Assembly: GCA_965366365.1 (NCBI GenBank) | Contig: CBDUEV010000005.1 | Span: 1 to 64,000, forward strand | Length of the DNA stretch: 64,000 bases | Origin: CBDUEV01 sp965366365 | Lineage (GTDB): Bacteria; Actinomycetota; Acidimicrobiia; Spongiisociales; JAENVV01 | Direction: 5' to 3' | Shown here: positions 16,513 through 24,983 of the stretch, in pieces | Numbering within the stretch: the first letter of the stretch is position 1 | How the letters are laid out: each line of letters starts with the position of its first letter | Notes under the pieces: model-generated | Databases searched by the model: none | The model's input: the letters and a program-made list of their open reading frames with translations, nothing else | Told to the model about the DNA's origin: nothing | Program-made: the position numbers and the translations under genes

Positions 16513-18192
16513 GTGTCCAGACTCATCGAGTGTGTCCCCAACTTCAGCGAGGGTCGCGATCGGGCCGTGATCGACGCCATCACGAGCCGGGTGGAGACCG
16601 TCGAAGGGGTGGCGCTGCTCGACGTCGACCCCGGCCGGGCCACCAACCGGACGGTGGTGACCTTCGTTGGAGCACCCGACGCCGTGATCGAGGCGGCCGT
16701 GCGGGCCGTCGCCACCGCTACCGAACTCATCGACATGCGGACCCACACCGGCGAACACCCCCGTTTCGGGGCCACCGACGTGTGCCCTCTCGTGCCCGTG
16801 TCAGGGGTGACGATGGAAGAAGCGGTCGAGTACGCCCACCGGCTGGCGGGTCGTCTCGCCGACGAAGTGGGGCTGTCGATCTACTGCTACGAACACGCCG
16901 CCCTCGAACCCGCCCGGCGCAACCTCGCCGACGTCCGGGAGGGTGAATACGAGGGGCTCGAAGCGAGGCTTGCCGACCCCGCCTGGAAGCCAGATTTCGG
17001 TCCGGCCACCTTCAATGCCAAGTCGGGGGCCACCGCGGTCGGCGCCCGGGGGTTCCTCGTCGCCTACAACGTCAACCTCAATACGACCTCGACCCGCCGG
17101 GCGAACGCCATCGCGTTCGACGTGCGGGAGCGGGGGCGGCCGAAGCGGGTCGGCCACCCGCTCACCGGCAAGATCGCCCTCGACGACGCTGGAGAGGAGA
17201 TCTGGACCCCCGGTTCTTTGAAAAAGGTCAAGGCGATCGGCTGGTACATCGACGAGTACGGCGTCGCCCAGATCTCCATGAACCTCACGGACATCGATGT
17301 CACCCCCGTGCATGTCGCCTTCGACGAAGTGGTCGACAAGGCCGCCGCTCGGGGGGTACGGGTGACGGGGTCCGAGCTGGTGGGGCTGATCCCACTGCGC
17401 GCCATGCTCGAGGCGGGCCGGCACTACTTGCGGCGCCAGCATCGCTCGTTGGGAGTGTCCGATGCCGAACTGATCAAGATCGCCGTCCGGTCTCTGGGCC
17501 TCGATGAGCTGACCCCGTTCGCGCCGCGCTGCAAGATCATCGAATACGCCATCGACGATCGGGCCGACCGCCTCGTGGACCTGCCCCTGCGTCGCTTTGT
17601 GGAGGAGACCGCCTCGGAGTCACCTGCCCCTGGTGGCGGTTCGGTGGCGGCGGCGCTCGGCGCGCTGGGGGCAGCGTTGGCGACGATGGTCGCCAACCTG
17701 TCGTCGCACAAGCGCGGCTGGGACGAACGGTGGGAAGAGTTCTCCGATTGGGCCGAGAGGGGCAAGGCTTGCCACGACGAGTTGCTCGCTCTCATCGATG
17801 ACGATACCGACGCCTTCAACTCGCTCATGGAAGCCTTCGGCATGCCCAAGGATTCGGATGTCGAAAAGGCGGCGCGCACGGAGGCTATCCAGGCGGCGAC
17901 CCGTCAGGCCATCGAGGTTCCGCTGCGGGTGATGGAGGTGAGTGTGGCGTCGCTGGACGTGATCGCCGCCATGGCCCAAGAGGGCCTGGCCGCCTCGGTG
18001 TCCGACGCCGGTGTCGGAGCGTTGTGTGCGCGGTCGGCTGTCCTGGGTGCGAACCTCAACGTGCGGATCAACGCCGCCCAACTGACCCATGAGGCGGTCG
18101 CCGTCGAATTCGTGCGGCGGGGCGAGGAGCTGGCGGCGAAGGCCGTTGCCCGCGAGGCGGAGATTCTCGCCACCGTGGACGACCGGCTGTGA
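16513..18192 (+). CDS. ftcD: Fused glutamate formimidoyltransferase-formimidoyl-THF cyclodeaminase
   Basis: A 559-residue fusion. Residues 1 to about 300 are glutamate formimidoyltransferase (start IECVPNFSEGRDRAVIDAI, active-site region DMRTHTGEHPRFGATDVCP). From about residue 360 comes the cyclodeaminase domain (ETASESPAPGGGSVAAALGALGAAL, then a four-helix type body). It moves the formimino group of N-formimino-glutamate to tetrahydrofolate and releases ammonia, giving 5,10-methenyl-THF. GTG 16513 follows AAAGGA. No hutH, hutU or hutI is nearby, so the source of formiminoglutamate is not shown here. Confidence 0.92.
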   Translation: MSRLIECVPNFSEGRDRAVIDAITSRVETVEGVALLDVDPGRATNRTVVTFVGAPDAVIEAAVRAVATATELIDMRTHTGEHPRFGATDVCPLVPVSGVTMEEAVEYAHRLAGRLADEVGLSIYCYEHAALEPARRNLADVREGEYEGLEARLADPAWKPDFGPATFNAKSGATAVGARGFLVAYNVNLNTTSTRRANAIAFDVRERGRPKRVGHPLTGKIALDDAGEEIWTPGSLKKVKAIGWYIDEYGVAQISMNLTDIDVTPVHVAFDEVVDKAAARGVRVTGSELVGLIPLRAMLEAGRHYLRRQHRSLGVSDAELIKIAVRSLGLDELTPFAPRCKIIEYAIDDRADRLVDLPLRRFVEETASESPAPGGGSVAAALGALGAALATMVANLSSHKRGWDERWEEFSDWAERGKACHDELLALIDDDTDAFNSLMEAFGMPKDSDVEKAARTEAIQAATRQAIEVPLRVMEVSVASLDVIAAMAQEGLAASVSDAGVGALCARSAVLGANLNVRINAAQLTHEAVAVEFVRRGEELAAKAVAREAEILATVDDRL

Positions 18193-18250
18193 AGACACGA
18201 GGCGCCCAGCGCCTCGACGTGTGCGGCGGCCCGACGCGGGCCCGTGTCTT
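18192..18250. terminator. Two-way terminator-like stem
   Basis: Between convergent genes. An inner perfect 8-bp stem (18198-18205 with 18209-18216, triloop CCA) is flanked by outer 7-bp arms AAGACAC (18192-18198) and GTGTCTT (18244-18250). It lacks a T-run. Position between two converging stops suggests a shared transcription end. Confidence 0.4.
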
Positions 18251-18261
18251 TCGATCTGCGG

Positions 18262-18765
18262 TCAAACGGCGGAGAGGCTCACCTGTTCGGTTCCGCACGC
18301 GGCCCGTCCATGGGCAGCTTCGTGGTGGCGCATCCGCATGATGGGCATGGCAATTCCATAGGTGACGAAATCACCCCGCGGGATGACCCGGATGATGGCC
18401 GCGTTCTCGAGCACCCCAGGATCCCGCTCCTTGCCGAGTGGCAACCGCTGGAACAACGAGGCGTTGACCTCCGGCACCCCGAGGAGCTCTGCTTCGCCTT
18501 GAAAGGTGATCGTGGCCGCCGGGATCTTGATGAACGGTAGGAACGGGACGCGCTTGGGCAGGGTGACGGTCATGGACACGTGGGGGTTTGCGGCGATGTG
18601 CCGTGCTTTCCAGGATGTCCCGTCGGTGCTGATGTACAGCGACCGGCCGTCGACGACGTAGCAGACGCCGGTGGACCGGGGGTGACCGGCCGCGTTCACG
18701 AACGCCAGGACACCGAAGAACGCCTGCTCGAGGGCCTCCCACACCTGCTCGGTGGTAGGCGACAC
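18262..18765 (-). CDS. Pyridoxamine 5'-phosphate oxidase-like flavin protein
   Basis: A 167-residue protein of the split-barrel FMN/F420-binding superfamily (FGVLAFVNAAGHPRSTGVCYVVDGRSLYIST, then SWKARHIAANPHVSMTVTL). Members include PNPOx and F420-dependent reductases; which cofactor is used here is not clear. GTG 18765 is chosen because AAAGGAGG lies 5 nt before it. The upstream extension to 18891 would be untypical. It is convergent with ftcD. Confidence 0.8.
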   Translation of the reverse strand: MSPTTEQVWEALEQAFFGVLAFVNAAGHPRSTGVCYVVDGRSLYISTDGTSWKARHIAANPHVSMTVTLPKRVPFLPFIKIPAATITFQGEAELLGVPEVNASLFQRLPLGKERDPGVLENAAIIRVIPRGDFVTYGIAMPIMRMRHHEAAHGRAACGTEQVSLSAV

Positions 18766-19092
18766 GAGAACCTCCTTTGAGTGCGCGTCCGAACATTGTG
18801 CCCGGTGGGTGAGGCCGGGTCCAGGGTCCAACGCCCCCGCCTGGTCAGCCGACCGCGAGATTGAACGGCGGGCGAAAGCCGCGAAGGCCACGGCCTAGCT
18901 GCAGCCGGAGCGAAGGGCTTGCCGACGAACCTCCGGGCCAAGCCGGCGAGCTGCGGCGGTGCGTGCGGTGGTCACCGCCGTACGGTGATCGTTCCCGTCG
19001 GTGACCATTGCCCCTGGCCACCGGCGCGTCGGAGGCGTCATGGTTGAGGGGCAACGTAATGGCGCCGAACCGTGCGCCGTCAGGAGGATGTG
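18766..19092. other. Intergenic region, 327 nt, between divergent genes
   Basis: No convincing reading frame. It should hold the promoters of the flavin protein gene (minus) and the DUF4386 gene (plus). The strongest visible site is AGGAGG at 19082-19087 before the DUF4386 start. I found no clear -35/-10 pair. Confidence 0.5.
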
Positions 19093-19845
19093 ATGACGAC
19101 GTTGTCAACCAAGGAACCGCTGGTGGCGGCTCAGCCGGAGCCGGTTACCTATCGCAAGCTGGCCGTCATGGTCGGGGTCTTCTTCATCATTGGCACCGTG
19201 GCTGGTGTCTTGAGCGTTGTGGTGGGGGACAGAGTGCTCGGCGAAACCGACCTACTCGGCGCGGCGGCCGCAGACGAGACATCGCTCGTCGGCGGAGCGC
19301 TCCTGGTCTTGGTCATGGGGTTTCCTTTGGCGATGGTCCCGGTGTTGTTGTACCCCTTGTTCCGACGCCACAACCAGGTCCTTGCCATGGGCGCCGTGGT
19401 GTTCCGAGGCGTGCTGGAAGCCGTCACCTACATGGCGCTCGCCGGGCTCATGCTCGTCACCGCATCAGTCGGGCGGGAGTACGCAGCAGCCGGCTTTCCG
19501 ACGGACGCGAACTTCGACCTGTGGGGCGGGGTGATTCTCGAGGCGATGGACTGGGCAGAAGTGGTCCTGGCGATGGTCTTCAGCCTGGGAGCGATGATGC
19601 TGGGCTGGTTGTTCTACCGCACGAGGATCATTCCCCGCTGGCTGGCATTGTGGGGGTTATTCGGTGCGATCCTCTACTTCGTGGCTCCGCTCATCGTCAT
19701 GTTCGACATCCAGAACCTCGAACTGTCGCTGACCACCTCGATCGGCTGGCTACTCGGTCCGCTGGCGATCCAGGAGATGGTGTTCGCCGTGTGGCTCCTC
19801 GTGAAGGGGTTCGAGAAGAAGCCTCTCCAAGAACTGATGCAATAG
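19093..19845 (+). CDS. DUF4386-type membrane protein
   Basis: A 250-residue polytopic protein with about seven membrane spans. The first is VMVGVFFIIGTVAGVLSVVV; another contains VLLYPLFRRHNQVLAMG followed by FRGVLEAVTYM, and YRTRIIPRWLALWGLFGA is near the end. These blocks match the DUF4386 family, whose function is unknown. ATG 19093 has AGGAGG 5 nt upstream; an in-frame start at 19072 would place that site inside the gene. Confidence 0.75.
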   Translation: MTTLSTKEPLVAAQPEPVTYRKLAVMVGVFFIIGTVAGVLSVVVGDRVLGETDLLGAAAADETSLVGGALLVLVMGFPLAMVPVLLYPLFRRHNQVLAMGAVVFRGVLEAVTYMALAGLMLVTASVGREYAAAGFPTDANFDLWGGVILEAMDWAEVVLAMVFSLGAMMLGWLFYRTRIIPRWLALWGLFGAILYFVAPLIVMFDIQNLELSLTTSIGWLLGPLAIQEMVFAVWLLVKGFEKKPLQELMQ

Positions 19846-19994
19846 TCACGGTCGGCGGGTGTCGCCGGCCGAGTTCTCTGCGGCCGCCGGTGCCGGTCCG
19901 GAAAGAAGGGGGAAGGACCCGAGCCTGGCCCAACCAGGCCCAACAACGAGGAAGGGCCGCCGGAGCGACCCCTCACTCTTTCCCATTCCTGCCC

Positions 19995-20015
19995 GCAGTC
20001 CTATCTGAGGACTGC
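19995..20015. repeat. Perfect 8-bp hairpin
   Basis: GCAGTCCT and AGGACTGC around a 5-nt loop, in the 260-nt gap between the DUF4386 gene and the sigma factor gene. It may be a weak terminator or an operator. A second inverted pair GTGACA/TGTCAC (20044-20049 and 20071-20076) lies closer to the sigma factor gene. Confidence 0.4.
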
Positions 20016-20105
20016 ACCTACCTATGCCCGGCACCCGCACGGGCGTGACACCTTGTCTCCGGAAAACCCCTGTCACGTCTGCCGGGCGGGCGGGCATAGT
20101 TGGGT

Positions 20106-20684
20106 ATGAGCGCGGACGCATACGAATCCCGCACTGCCGTCGGTGGCACTCGACTGGAGAGTCTGCACGCCAGCTTCTATCCGCAGGTCCTGGCGTATTG
20201 CCTGCGCCGCGTTCAGGCGGCCGACGCCCACGAGATCGCGGCCGAAGTCTTTTCGGTGGCGTGGCGCCGAATCGACGAGGTGCCCGCCGGCGACCAGGCG
20301 CTGCCGTGGCTGTATGGCGTCGCCCGCAACGTCCTGCGACACAAGCATCGGAGAGCCCGGCGCGACGTCGCCCTCGTCCTCCGGCTCGGCTCCCGCCTGC
20401 CACCGAACGAGCCGGGCCCCGAGCTCGTGCTGGTACGCAGCGTCGAGCACGAGATGGTGCAGCAGGCAGCCCGGGGTCTGAGTGCGGCCGATCAGGAAAT
20501 CCTTCGCCTGCACCTCTGGGAGGACCTCAGCCACGCCGAGGTAGGCCAGGTGCTGGCGATCGAGACCGAGGCTGCCAGACAACGCTTTCACCGGGCCACC
20601 CGGCGGCTCCACCGCCACTTCGACCGCCTGTACGGCCCTGAGGTTTCCCCAACGACTGCCCCCGAGGAGGCGCCGCATGAGTGA
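20106..20684 (+). CDS. ECF-type RNA polymerase sigma factor
   Basis: A 192-residue protein with region 2 (LHASFYPQVLAYCLRRVQAADAHEI, DALPWLYGVARN-like core) and region 4 (LSAADQEILRLHLWEDLSHAEVGQVL...RQRFHRATRRL). It should direct RNA polymerase to a small regulon. ATG 20106 is chosen over TTG 20100. The next gene starts 8 nt before the stop, so its product is probably the regulator of this sigma factor. No zinc-binding anti-sigma motif is seen in the sigma gene itself. Confidence 0.88.
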   Translation: MSADAYESRTAVGGTRLESLHASFYPQVLAYCLRRVQAADAHEIAAEVFSVAWRRIDEVPAGDQALPWLYGVARNVLRHKHRRARRDVALVLRLGSRLPPNEPGPELVLVRSVEHEMVQQAARGLSAADQEILRLHLWEDLSHAEVGQVLAIETEAARQRFHRATRRLHRHFDRLYGPEVSPTTAPEEAPHE

Positions 20685-21549
20685 TTTGGATCGGATCCTG
20701 GGGCTCTACGCGGAACTCAATCCGGTTCCGGACGTCGACGCTCTGGTCACGGATGAGGCGTCCTCCTCGACCAAGCACGAGGGAGGGAGACTCCACATGT
20801 CAGACACGACCGTCCAGACGATCAGGGCCGAGCAGCAAGCGGCGCCATCGCCACCGCCGCGCTCTCGGTGGCTGTGGGTGGCCGCCGTCGTGGTGGCCGT
20901 AGTGACGATTACGATGATGGTGCTGCCCGGGAGCAACGATCCCGAGGTCATCGCCACGGTTCCCGCCGAGGTCGAGGTGGCCGAGGAAGTGGCGATCTTC
21001 CAGACAGCCATCGCCGCCTACAACGCCGGCGATGTCGACGGGTTCTTGGCGTCGTTTTCCGACGACGCCACCCTGTTCGGCCAGTCCCGGGCGGCTGACC
21101 CTGCGGGGGTGCGGGACCTGCAGGCGTTCTTCATGGCATTCGATCAGGACTTCGATTTGATCTGCTCATCCGATGGTCCGGCCGTGACGTGTTGGGGCAC
21201 AATGGTCGACGCGCTGGGCAGAGCCGTCAACCGCCGACCGGAGCCGGTCGAGGTCGAGGCGACCGTGGAGGGCGGCCTGGTGACGAGTATGGGGTGGACC
21301 GGCTACAACGCCTTCCAGCTGGTTCGTGCGATCGCCATTTGGACCGCCACCTACCAGCCGACGTTCTGGGGCGAGCGATTCGTCGAGTGCTCGTCCGAGA
21401 CGAACTGCTTCACCTTCGACAATGTCAGTTTCCTGGCCAACGAGGCGTCGGGCGAGGCTCTGGTGGAGGTTTCCCCCGCCTACGCCGAAATCACCCAGAC
21501 CAGGACCGGCGACCATTGGGCGGGCGACGGCCCCGAAGGAGATCTCTAG
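20677..21549 (+). CDS. Membrane-anchored protein with NTF2/SnoaL-like domain, likely anti-sigma partner
   Basis: A 290-residue protein overlapping the sigma factor gene by 8 nt. The first 60 residues are a cytoplasmic, helix-forming acidic segment (SDLDRILGLYAELNPVPDVD). One transmembrane helix follows (SRWLWVAAVVVAVVTITMMVLP). The outer part contains an NTF2/SnoaL-like fold (FQTAIAAYNAGDVDGFLASFSDDATLFG). The arrangement fits a one-pass anti-sigma factor whose outer domain senses a ligand, but the inner part has no HxxxCxxC zinc motif. This role is an inference from position. Confidence 0.65.
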   Translation: MSDLDRILGLYAELNPVPDVDALVTDEASSSTKHEGGRLHMSDTTVQTIRAEQQAAPSPPPRSRWLWVAAVVVAVVTITMMVLPGSNDPEVIATVPAEVEVAEEVAIFQTAIAAYNAGDVDGFLASFSDDATLFGQSRAADPAGVRDLQAFFMAFDQDFDLICSSDGPAVTCWGTMVDALGRAVNRRPEPVEVEATVEGGLVTSMGWTGYNAFQLVRAIAIWTATYQPTFWGERFVECSSETNCFTFDNVSFLANEASGEALVEVSPAYAEITQTRTGDHWAGDGPEGDL

Positions 21550-21593
21550 GGGGCGAGTAGACGACGACGGCGTCGCCCCTTGGTCGCGAGCGC

Positions 21594-21658
21594 CCGAGCG
21601 GTTTCCCCGAGCGGTTTCCCCGAGCGGTTTCCCCGAGCGGTTTCCCCGAGCGGTTTCA
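21594..21658. repeat. Five-copy 13-bp tandem repeat
   Basis: Five units of CCGAGCGGTTTCC, perfect except the last base of copy five. It lies in the gap between the sigma partner gene and the Nudix gene. The unit length is not a multiple of 3 and there is no frame through it. Slippage-prone; function unknown. Confidence 0.9.
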
Positions 21659-21794
21659 TGGCCGAGGTCGCGGTTGGCTGTCCCCTACGATCGCCTCGCC
21701 GCCCGCCAGGTCGAAATCGGCGACCGCGCCGGCTTCGACGGTCTTGGCAGCGGCGCCAACGATGGAGGGGCGGGCCGTTTCGCTGCTTCGGCCC

Positions 21795-21800
21795 TATCCT
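21795..21800 (+). promoter_or_regulatory. -10 box, probably leaderless, for the Nudix gene
   Basis: TATCCT ends 6 nt before the ATG at 21807, with no Shine-Dalgarno between. This supports ATG 21807 over the longer in-frame extension to 21744. Confidence 0.45.
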
Positions 21801-21806
21801 CGCCCT

Positions 21807-22364
21807 ATGCACGATCACTGGCCGGGCGAGTATCGCTTCTGCCCCATGTGCGCCGCCGAATTGGAGCTGCGGCCCATGGGCGGGCGGTCGCGCCAGGTGT
21901 GCCCAGACTGTGACTTCGTTCACTGGCGCAACCCGGGCGTGGGAGCGGCCGTTCTGATCCGGGACGAGGCCGGACGGGTTCTGTTGATCGAACGCGGGCC
22001 GAACGCCTCCCAATCCGGGCTGTGGGCCGTTCCGGCCGGGTTCGTCGACTACGGCGAAGACGTTCGCGAGGCGGCCAGGCGGGAGCTGCTCGAAGAGACC
22101 GGCCTGGAGGCCACCATCGGCGAAGTGGCCTACGTCGCCTCGAACTTCCATGACCCCAACAAGTTGACGGTGGGCATCTGGTTCCACGGTCGTGTCACCG
22201 GCGGAACGTTGATGGCTGGGGACGACGCCTCCGACGCCGGATACTTTCCCCTCGACGATCTCCCGCCCTTGGCCTTCTCCACGGACCTCGAGTTCTTCGC
22301 CCGTCTGGCTCGCCAGGATGCGGGGGGTCAGGACCCTGATCAGTCCGGCGGAAACCGAACCTGA
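21807..22364 (+). CDS. Nudix hydrolase with zinc ribbon (NudC-like)
   Basis: A 185-residue protein. A four-cysteine ribbon at the start (CPMC...CPDC) precedes a Nudix domain with a complete Nudix box (GFVDYGEDVREAARRELLEETGL). This resembles the C-terminal half of NADH pyrophosphatase, but the SQPWPFPxS motif of NudC is not seen. It hydrolyses a nucleoside diphosphate linked to another group; the substrate is open. Its last 25 nt overlap the 3' end of the convergent histidine phosphatase gene. Confidence 0.85.
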   Translation: MHDHWPGEYRFCPMCAAELELRPMGGRSRQVCPDCDFVHWRNPGVGAAVLIRDEAGRVLLIERGPNASQSGLWAVPAGFVDYGEDVREAARRELLEETGLEATIGEVAYVASNFHDPNKLTVGIWFHGRVTGGTLMAGDDASDAGYFPLDDLPPLAFSTDLEFFARLARQDAGGQDPDQSGGNRT

Positions 22365-22960
22365 TCCTCGGGGTCGTAACGGGCCAGCTCCTCCCACGGA
22401 GTCCCGGACCGGAGACTGATCACCGTTGCATGGAGGGGTTTGTCCTCGTGTTGGTCGGCCAGGGTCTTGCCGACGAGGAGGAGACGGGCAGCCTGAGTGG
22501 GGTCCTGGTGACCCACCACGACGACGTCTCCGTCCCGATGGGCCTCGTCGAGCCGGCGGACCACTGCCGCCACACGATGGGCGCATGCCTCCAGCGACTC
22601 GCCCGAGAAAGGGAGGTCCCACGGCTTCTCGAGATATGCCTCGAGCTGGCCCGGCTTCTTGTCGGGGAGGTCCTCCCACACCAAGCCTTCCCACTCGTCG
22701 GCCAAGCGCCACTCGGTCAGGTCCTCGTCGACCTTGACGGGCAACTGGTGACGGCGCGCGATCAGGGCGGCCGTCTCGAGGGCTCGTTCGAGTGGCGATG
22801 ACCAGACCGCCACGATCGGTGGACGGGCGAGATAGCGGGCAGCGTCGTCGGCCTGGGCGCGTCCCCGCTCGGAGAGGCCGAAATTGGGAAGACGGCCGTA
22901 GACCAGATGATCTGGGTTTTTGACTTCGCCGTGACGGACGAGATGCACGAGATTCGCCAT
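22340..22960 (-). CDS. Histidine phosphatase (phosphoglycerate mutase-like)
   Basis: A 206-residue protein with the catalytic RHG motif (VHLVRHGEVKNPDHL), an active-site SSPLERALETA block, the acidic loop WEGLVWEDL and the second histidine in VVVGHQDPTQAA. It matches a short actinobacterial subfamily of histidine phosphatases. It removes a phosphate from an unknown substrate through a phosphohistidine. ATG 22960 is chosen; TACACT lies 10 nt upstream on the minus strand. The longer reading frame to 23035 is not supported. Confidence 0.88.
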   Translation of the reverse strand: MANLVHLVRHGEVKNPDHLVYGRLPNFGLSERGRAQADDAARYLARPPIVAVWSSPLERALETAALIARRHQLPVKVDEDLTEWRLADEWEGLVWEDLPDKKPGQLEAYLEKPWDLPFSGESLEACAHRVAAVVRRLDEAHRDGDVVVVGHQDPTQAARLLLVGKTLADQHEDKPLHATVISLRSGTPWEELARYDPEDQVRFPPD

Positions 22961-23056
22961 ACGGCGGAGCAGTGTAGGCGAGCACCGGCCAGGTGTAGGG
23001 CGCATCGGCGGGCATCGGTCGCCGCGATGGACCACAACAGCTGAGTCCGATCTCCG

Positions 23057-24865
23057 CTACGCCGGCACCTCGAGCAGCTCGGCGAGCAACGGGTTCTCGA
23101 CCTCCGCTCCGAGCAGTCGGGCCGCAGCCGCATCTCCGTCATTGCCGAGGGTTGCGCGATGGAGGAGCGAGCGCACCAACAGTTCCCTCATTCCCGCCCT
23201 CGAGGCAAGATCATGCATCGTCTCCACCCATGTCCCCGTATCAGCGTGTCCGTGCTTGAGACCAAGGTCGCACTGAGCATCGAGAATGTAGACGTCGAGC
23301 CACACGTAGGGGTCGGCCAGACGGTTGCATCGGGTCCGGGCGTCGGCGAGAAGGTCGAATGCTTTCTCGATCTGGCCCTCAGCTGCCGCAACCAAGCCGA
23401 GGCCGCGCGCCGAAGCCCCCTCCCAACACGGGTCAGCCAACTGGCACGCCCTCGCATAGGCCTGTTCGAACAGTTCAGTAGCGTTGGAGATTGCCCCACG
23501 AGCAAGTTCAACTTCACCACGCAGTCCCTGCGGCCACGGCAGAAACGCCAACCACCGATTGCTGTCACACAACTCGAGCGACGCATCCAAGTGATCAGTC
23601 GCTAGCTCCAGGTCACCACGGAGAAGATGGACTCGGCCGACCATGGATTGCGCGTACGCCTCGCGACGAACGTCCCCGATCACCTGCGACGACGCGATCG
23701 AAGCACGGAGGTGTCCCAGAGCTTCTCGGTAGTTGCCTCGGTCGCTCGCCACACTTCCGAGATACGCTGTGATCTTGGGCGGCAACCCAGATGCCGGGTC
23801 GGCGAGCTTTGCAGCATCGGAAAGCCACACCTCGGCACGGTCGTAGCGAGCTCGAAGGAAATCGACGTATCCAAGCTCTGCCCGCGCCTCAGCGACGAGG
23901 CCCGGCTCTCCGACCGAGCTGCCGATTTCCAACGCCTCGTGCAGAGATGCCGAGCCCTCCTCATCCATGCCACGGAGCGAATGGATCAATGATTCGGCCA
24001 GCGCCAGCCGAGCCGTGACCCGGAGTCGATCTGACGAAGCAGTATCGGCGGCCGCAATGGCCGACCGGAGAGTCTCAATCCCGGCTACGACGGCTCCCGC
24101 TCCTACCGCGGCGGCCCCGGCCTCGAGGGTGGCCGCAATGGAGGCCTCATCGACAACCTCCCCTATTCGGTGTAGCGGCTCACGCATTGCCGAGGCAACG
24201 GCGGGACCAGGCTCTATGCCGAGCTCGGAGGTGAACAGCTCGGTGCAGGCGGCCAGCTGACGTTCCGCAGCGACGTAATCTCCCGCCATTCGGTAGAGCT
24301 TGATCAACAGCGCCTGGTGGTTTTCGTCGAGCGTGTTCATCGCCAGCGCTCTGGCGGCGAAAGCGATGGCATCCCGAGGTGCACCCCGCGACATCGTCGC
24401 GAGAGCGGCTTCGTGAAGAATGGCCTCGGACGCGGCAGCTATATAGCGCTGTTCGGAGAGCAGCCACGACTCAAACCCTGCCGCATTGCGGACGGTGACG
24501 CCAGCCAACAAGTCGTCACCGAGTCCGGGCAGGGCTACGGCGTCGATCCAACTCCCCCGGGCGAGCACGTCGACATCGACGACCGTGTCTGCTGGAAGAG
24601 TGAGGATCACGGGATCACCTTCCAACGAGACTCCCTCGCCCAACCCTCGCCGTATCTCGGCCAGATTCCACCGAAGCGCCCGAAGCGGGTCCTTGGCTTC
24701 AGAGAAGAGCAGGGAAGCCAGCTGTGCCCGCGTTGGGTGCCGCTCCGAGAGGAGGAGGTACGTGAGAAGGGCCCAACTCTTCCTGCTGCGGAATCGGTAA
24801 CCGGCTGTGCCGTGGCGATCGAGCACCGGTTGCCCAAGGAGTCTGATCGTGAGGCTCAAGGGCAC
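23057..24865 (-). CDS. SARP-family (BTAD) transcriptional regulator with TPR repeats
   Basis: A 602-residue protein. The first 100 residues form an OmpR-like winged helix (TIRLLGQPVLDRHG, FRSRKSWALLTYLLL, TRAQLASLLF, ALRWNLAEIRRGLG). The bacterial transcriptional activation (BTAD) helical domain follows to about residue 240 (MNTLDENHQALLIKLYRMAGDYVAAERQLAAC). The rest is a long TPR-like array. There is no NB-ARC ATPase, unlike AfsR. GTG 24865 has GGAGGGCGAG before it. It should activate genes by binding direct repeats; see the repeat at 24889-24910. Confidence 0.87.
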   Translation of the reverse strand: MPLSLTIRLLGQPVLDRHGTAGYRFRSRKSWALLTYLLLSERHPTRAQLASLLFSEAKDPLRALRWNLAEIRRGLGEGVSLEGDPVILTLPADTVVDVDVLARGSWIDAVALPGLGDDLLAGVTVRNAAGFESWLLSEQRYIAAASEAILHEAALATMSRGAPRDAIAFAARALAMNTLDENHQALLIKLYRMAGDYVAAERQLAACTELFTSELGIEPGPAVASAMREPLHRIGEVVDEASIAATLEAGAAAVGAGAVVAGIETLRSAIAAADTASSDRLRVTARLALAESLIHSLRGMDEEGSASLHEALEIGSSVGEPGLVAEARAELGYVDFLRARYDRAEVWLSDAAKLADPASGLPPKITAYLGSVASDRGNYREALGHLRASIASSQVIGDVRREAYAQSMVGRVHLLRGDLELATDHLDASLELCDSNRWLAFLPWPQGLRGEVELARGAISNATELFEQAYARACQLADPCWEGASARGLGLVAAAEGQIEKAFDLLADARTRCNRLADPYVWLDVYILDAQCDLGLKHGHADTGTWVETMHDLASRAGMRELLVRSLLHRATLGNDGDAAAARLLGAEVENPLLAELLEVPA

Positions 24866-24888
24866 AATCTCGCCCTCCCGGTCTTCGT

Positions 24889-24910
24889 TGTCAAACGGTG
24901 TGTCAAACGG
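24889..24910 (+). promoter_or_regulatory. Direct repeat, candidate SARP site
   Basis: TGTCAAACGG occurs twice, at 24889-24898 and 24901-24910, a 12-nt period. It lies in the 118-nt gap between the SARP gene (minus) and the DUF4242 gene (plus). SARP regulators bind direct heptamer repeats about one helical turn apart, usually 11 nt, so this is one base off the textbook spacing. Confidence 0.5.
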
Positions 24911-24983
24911 CTCCCTGTTTCCATGGGCTGATCAACAGGTCCCGGCGACTCAGAGTCGGCGACCACGATCGAAGGGAACGGCC

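Noticed and set aside
20060..20080. ECF sigma-type autoregulated promoter (GGAAAA ... CGTCT)
   Set aside because: The two elements are about 9 nt apart; ECF promoters need 15-17 nt.
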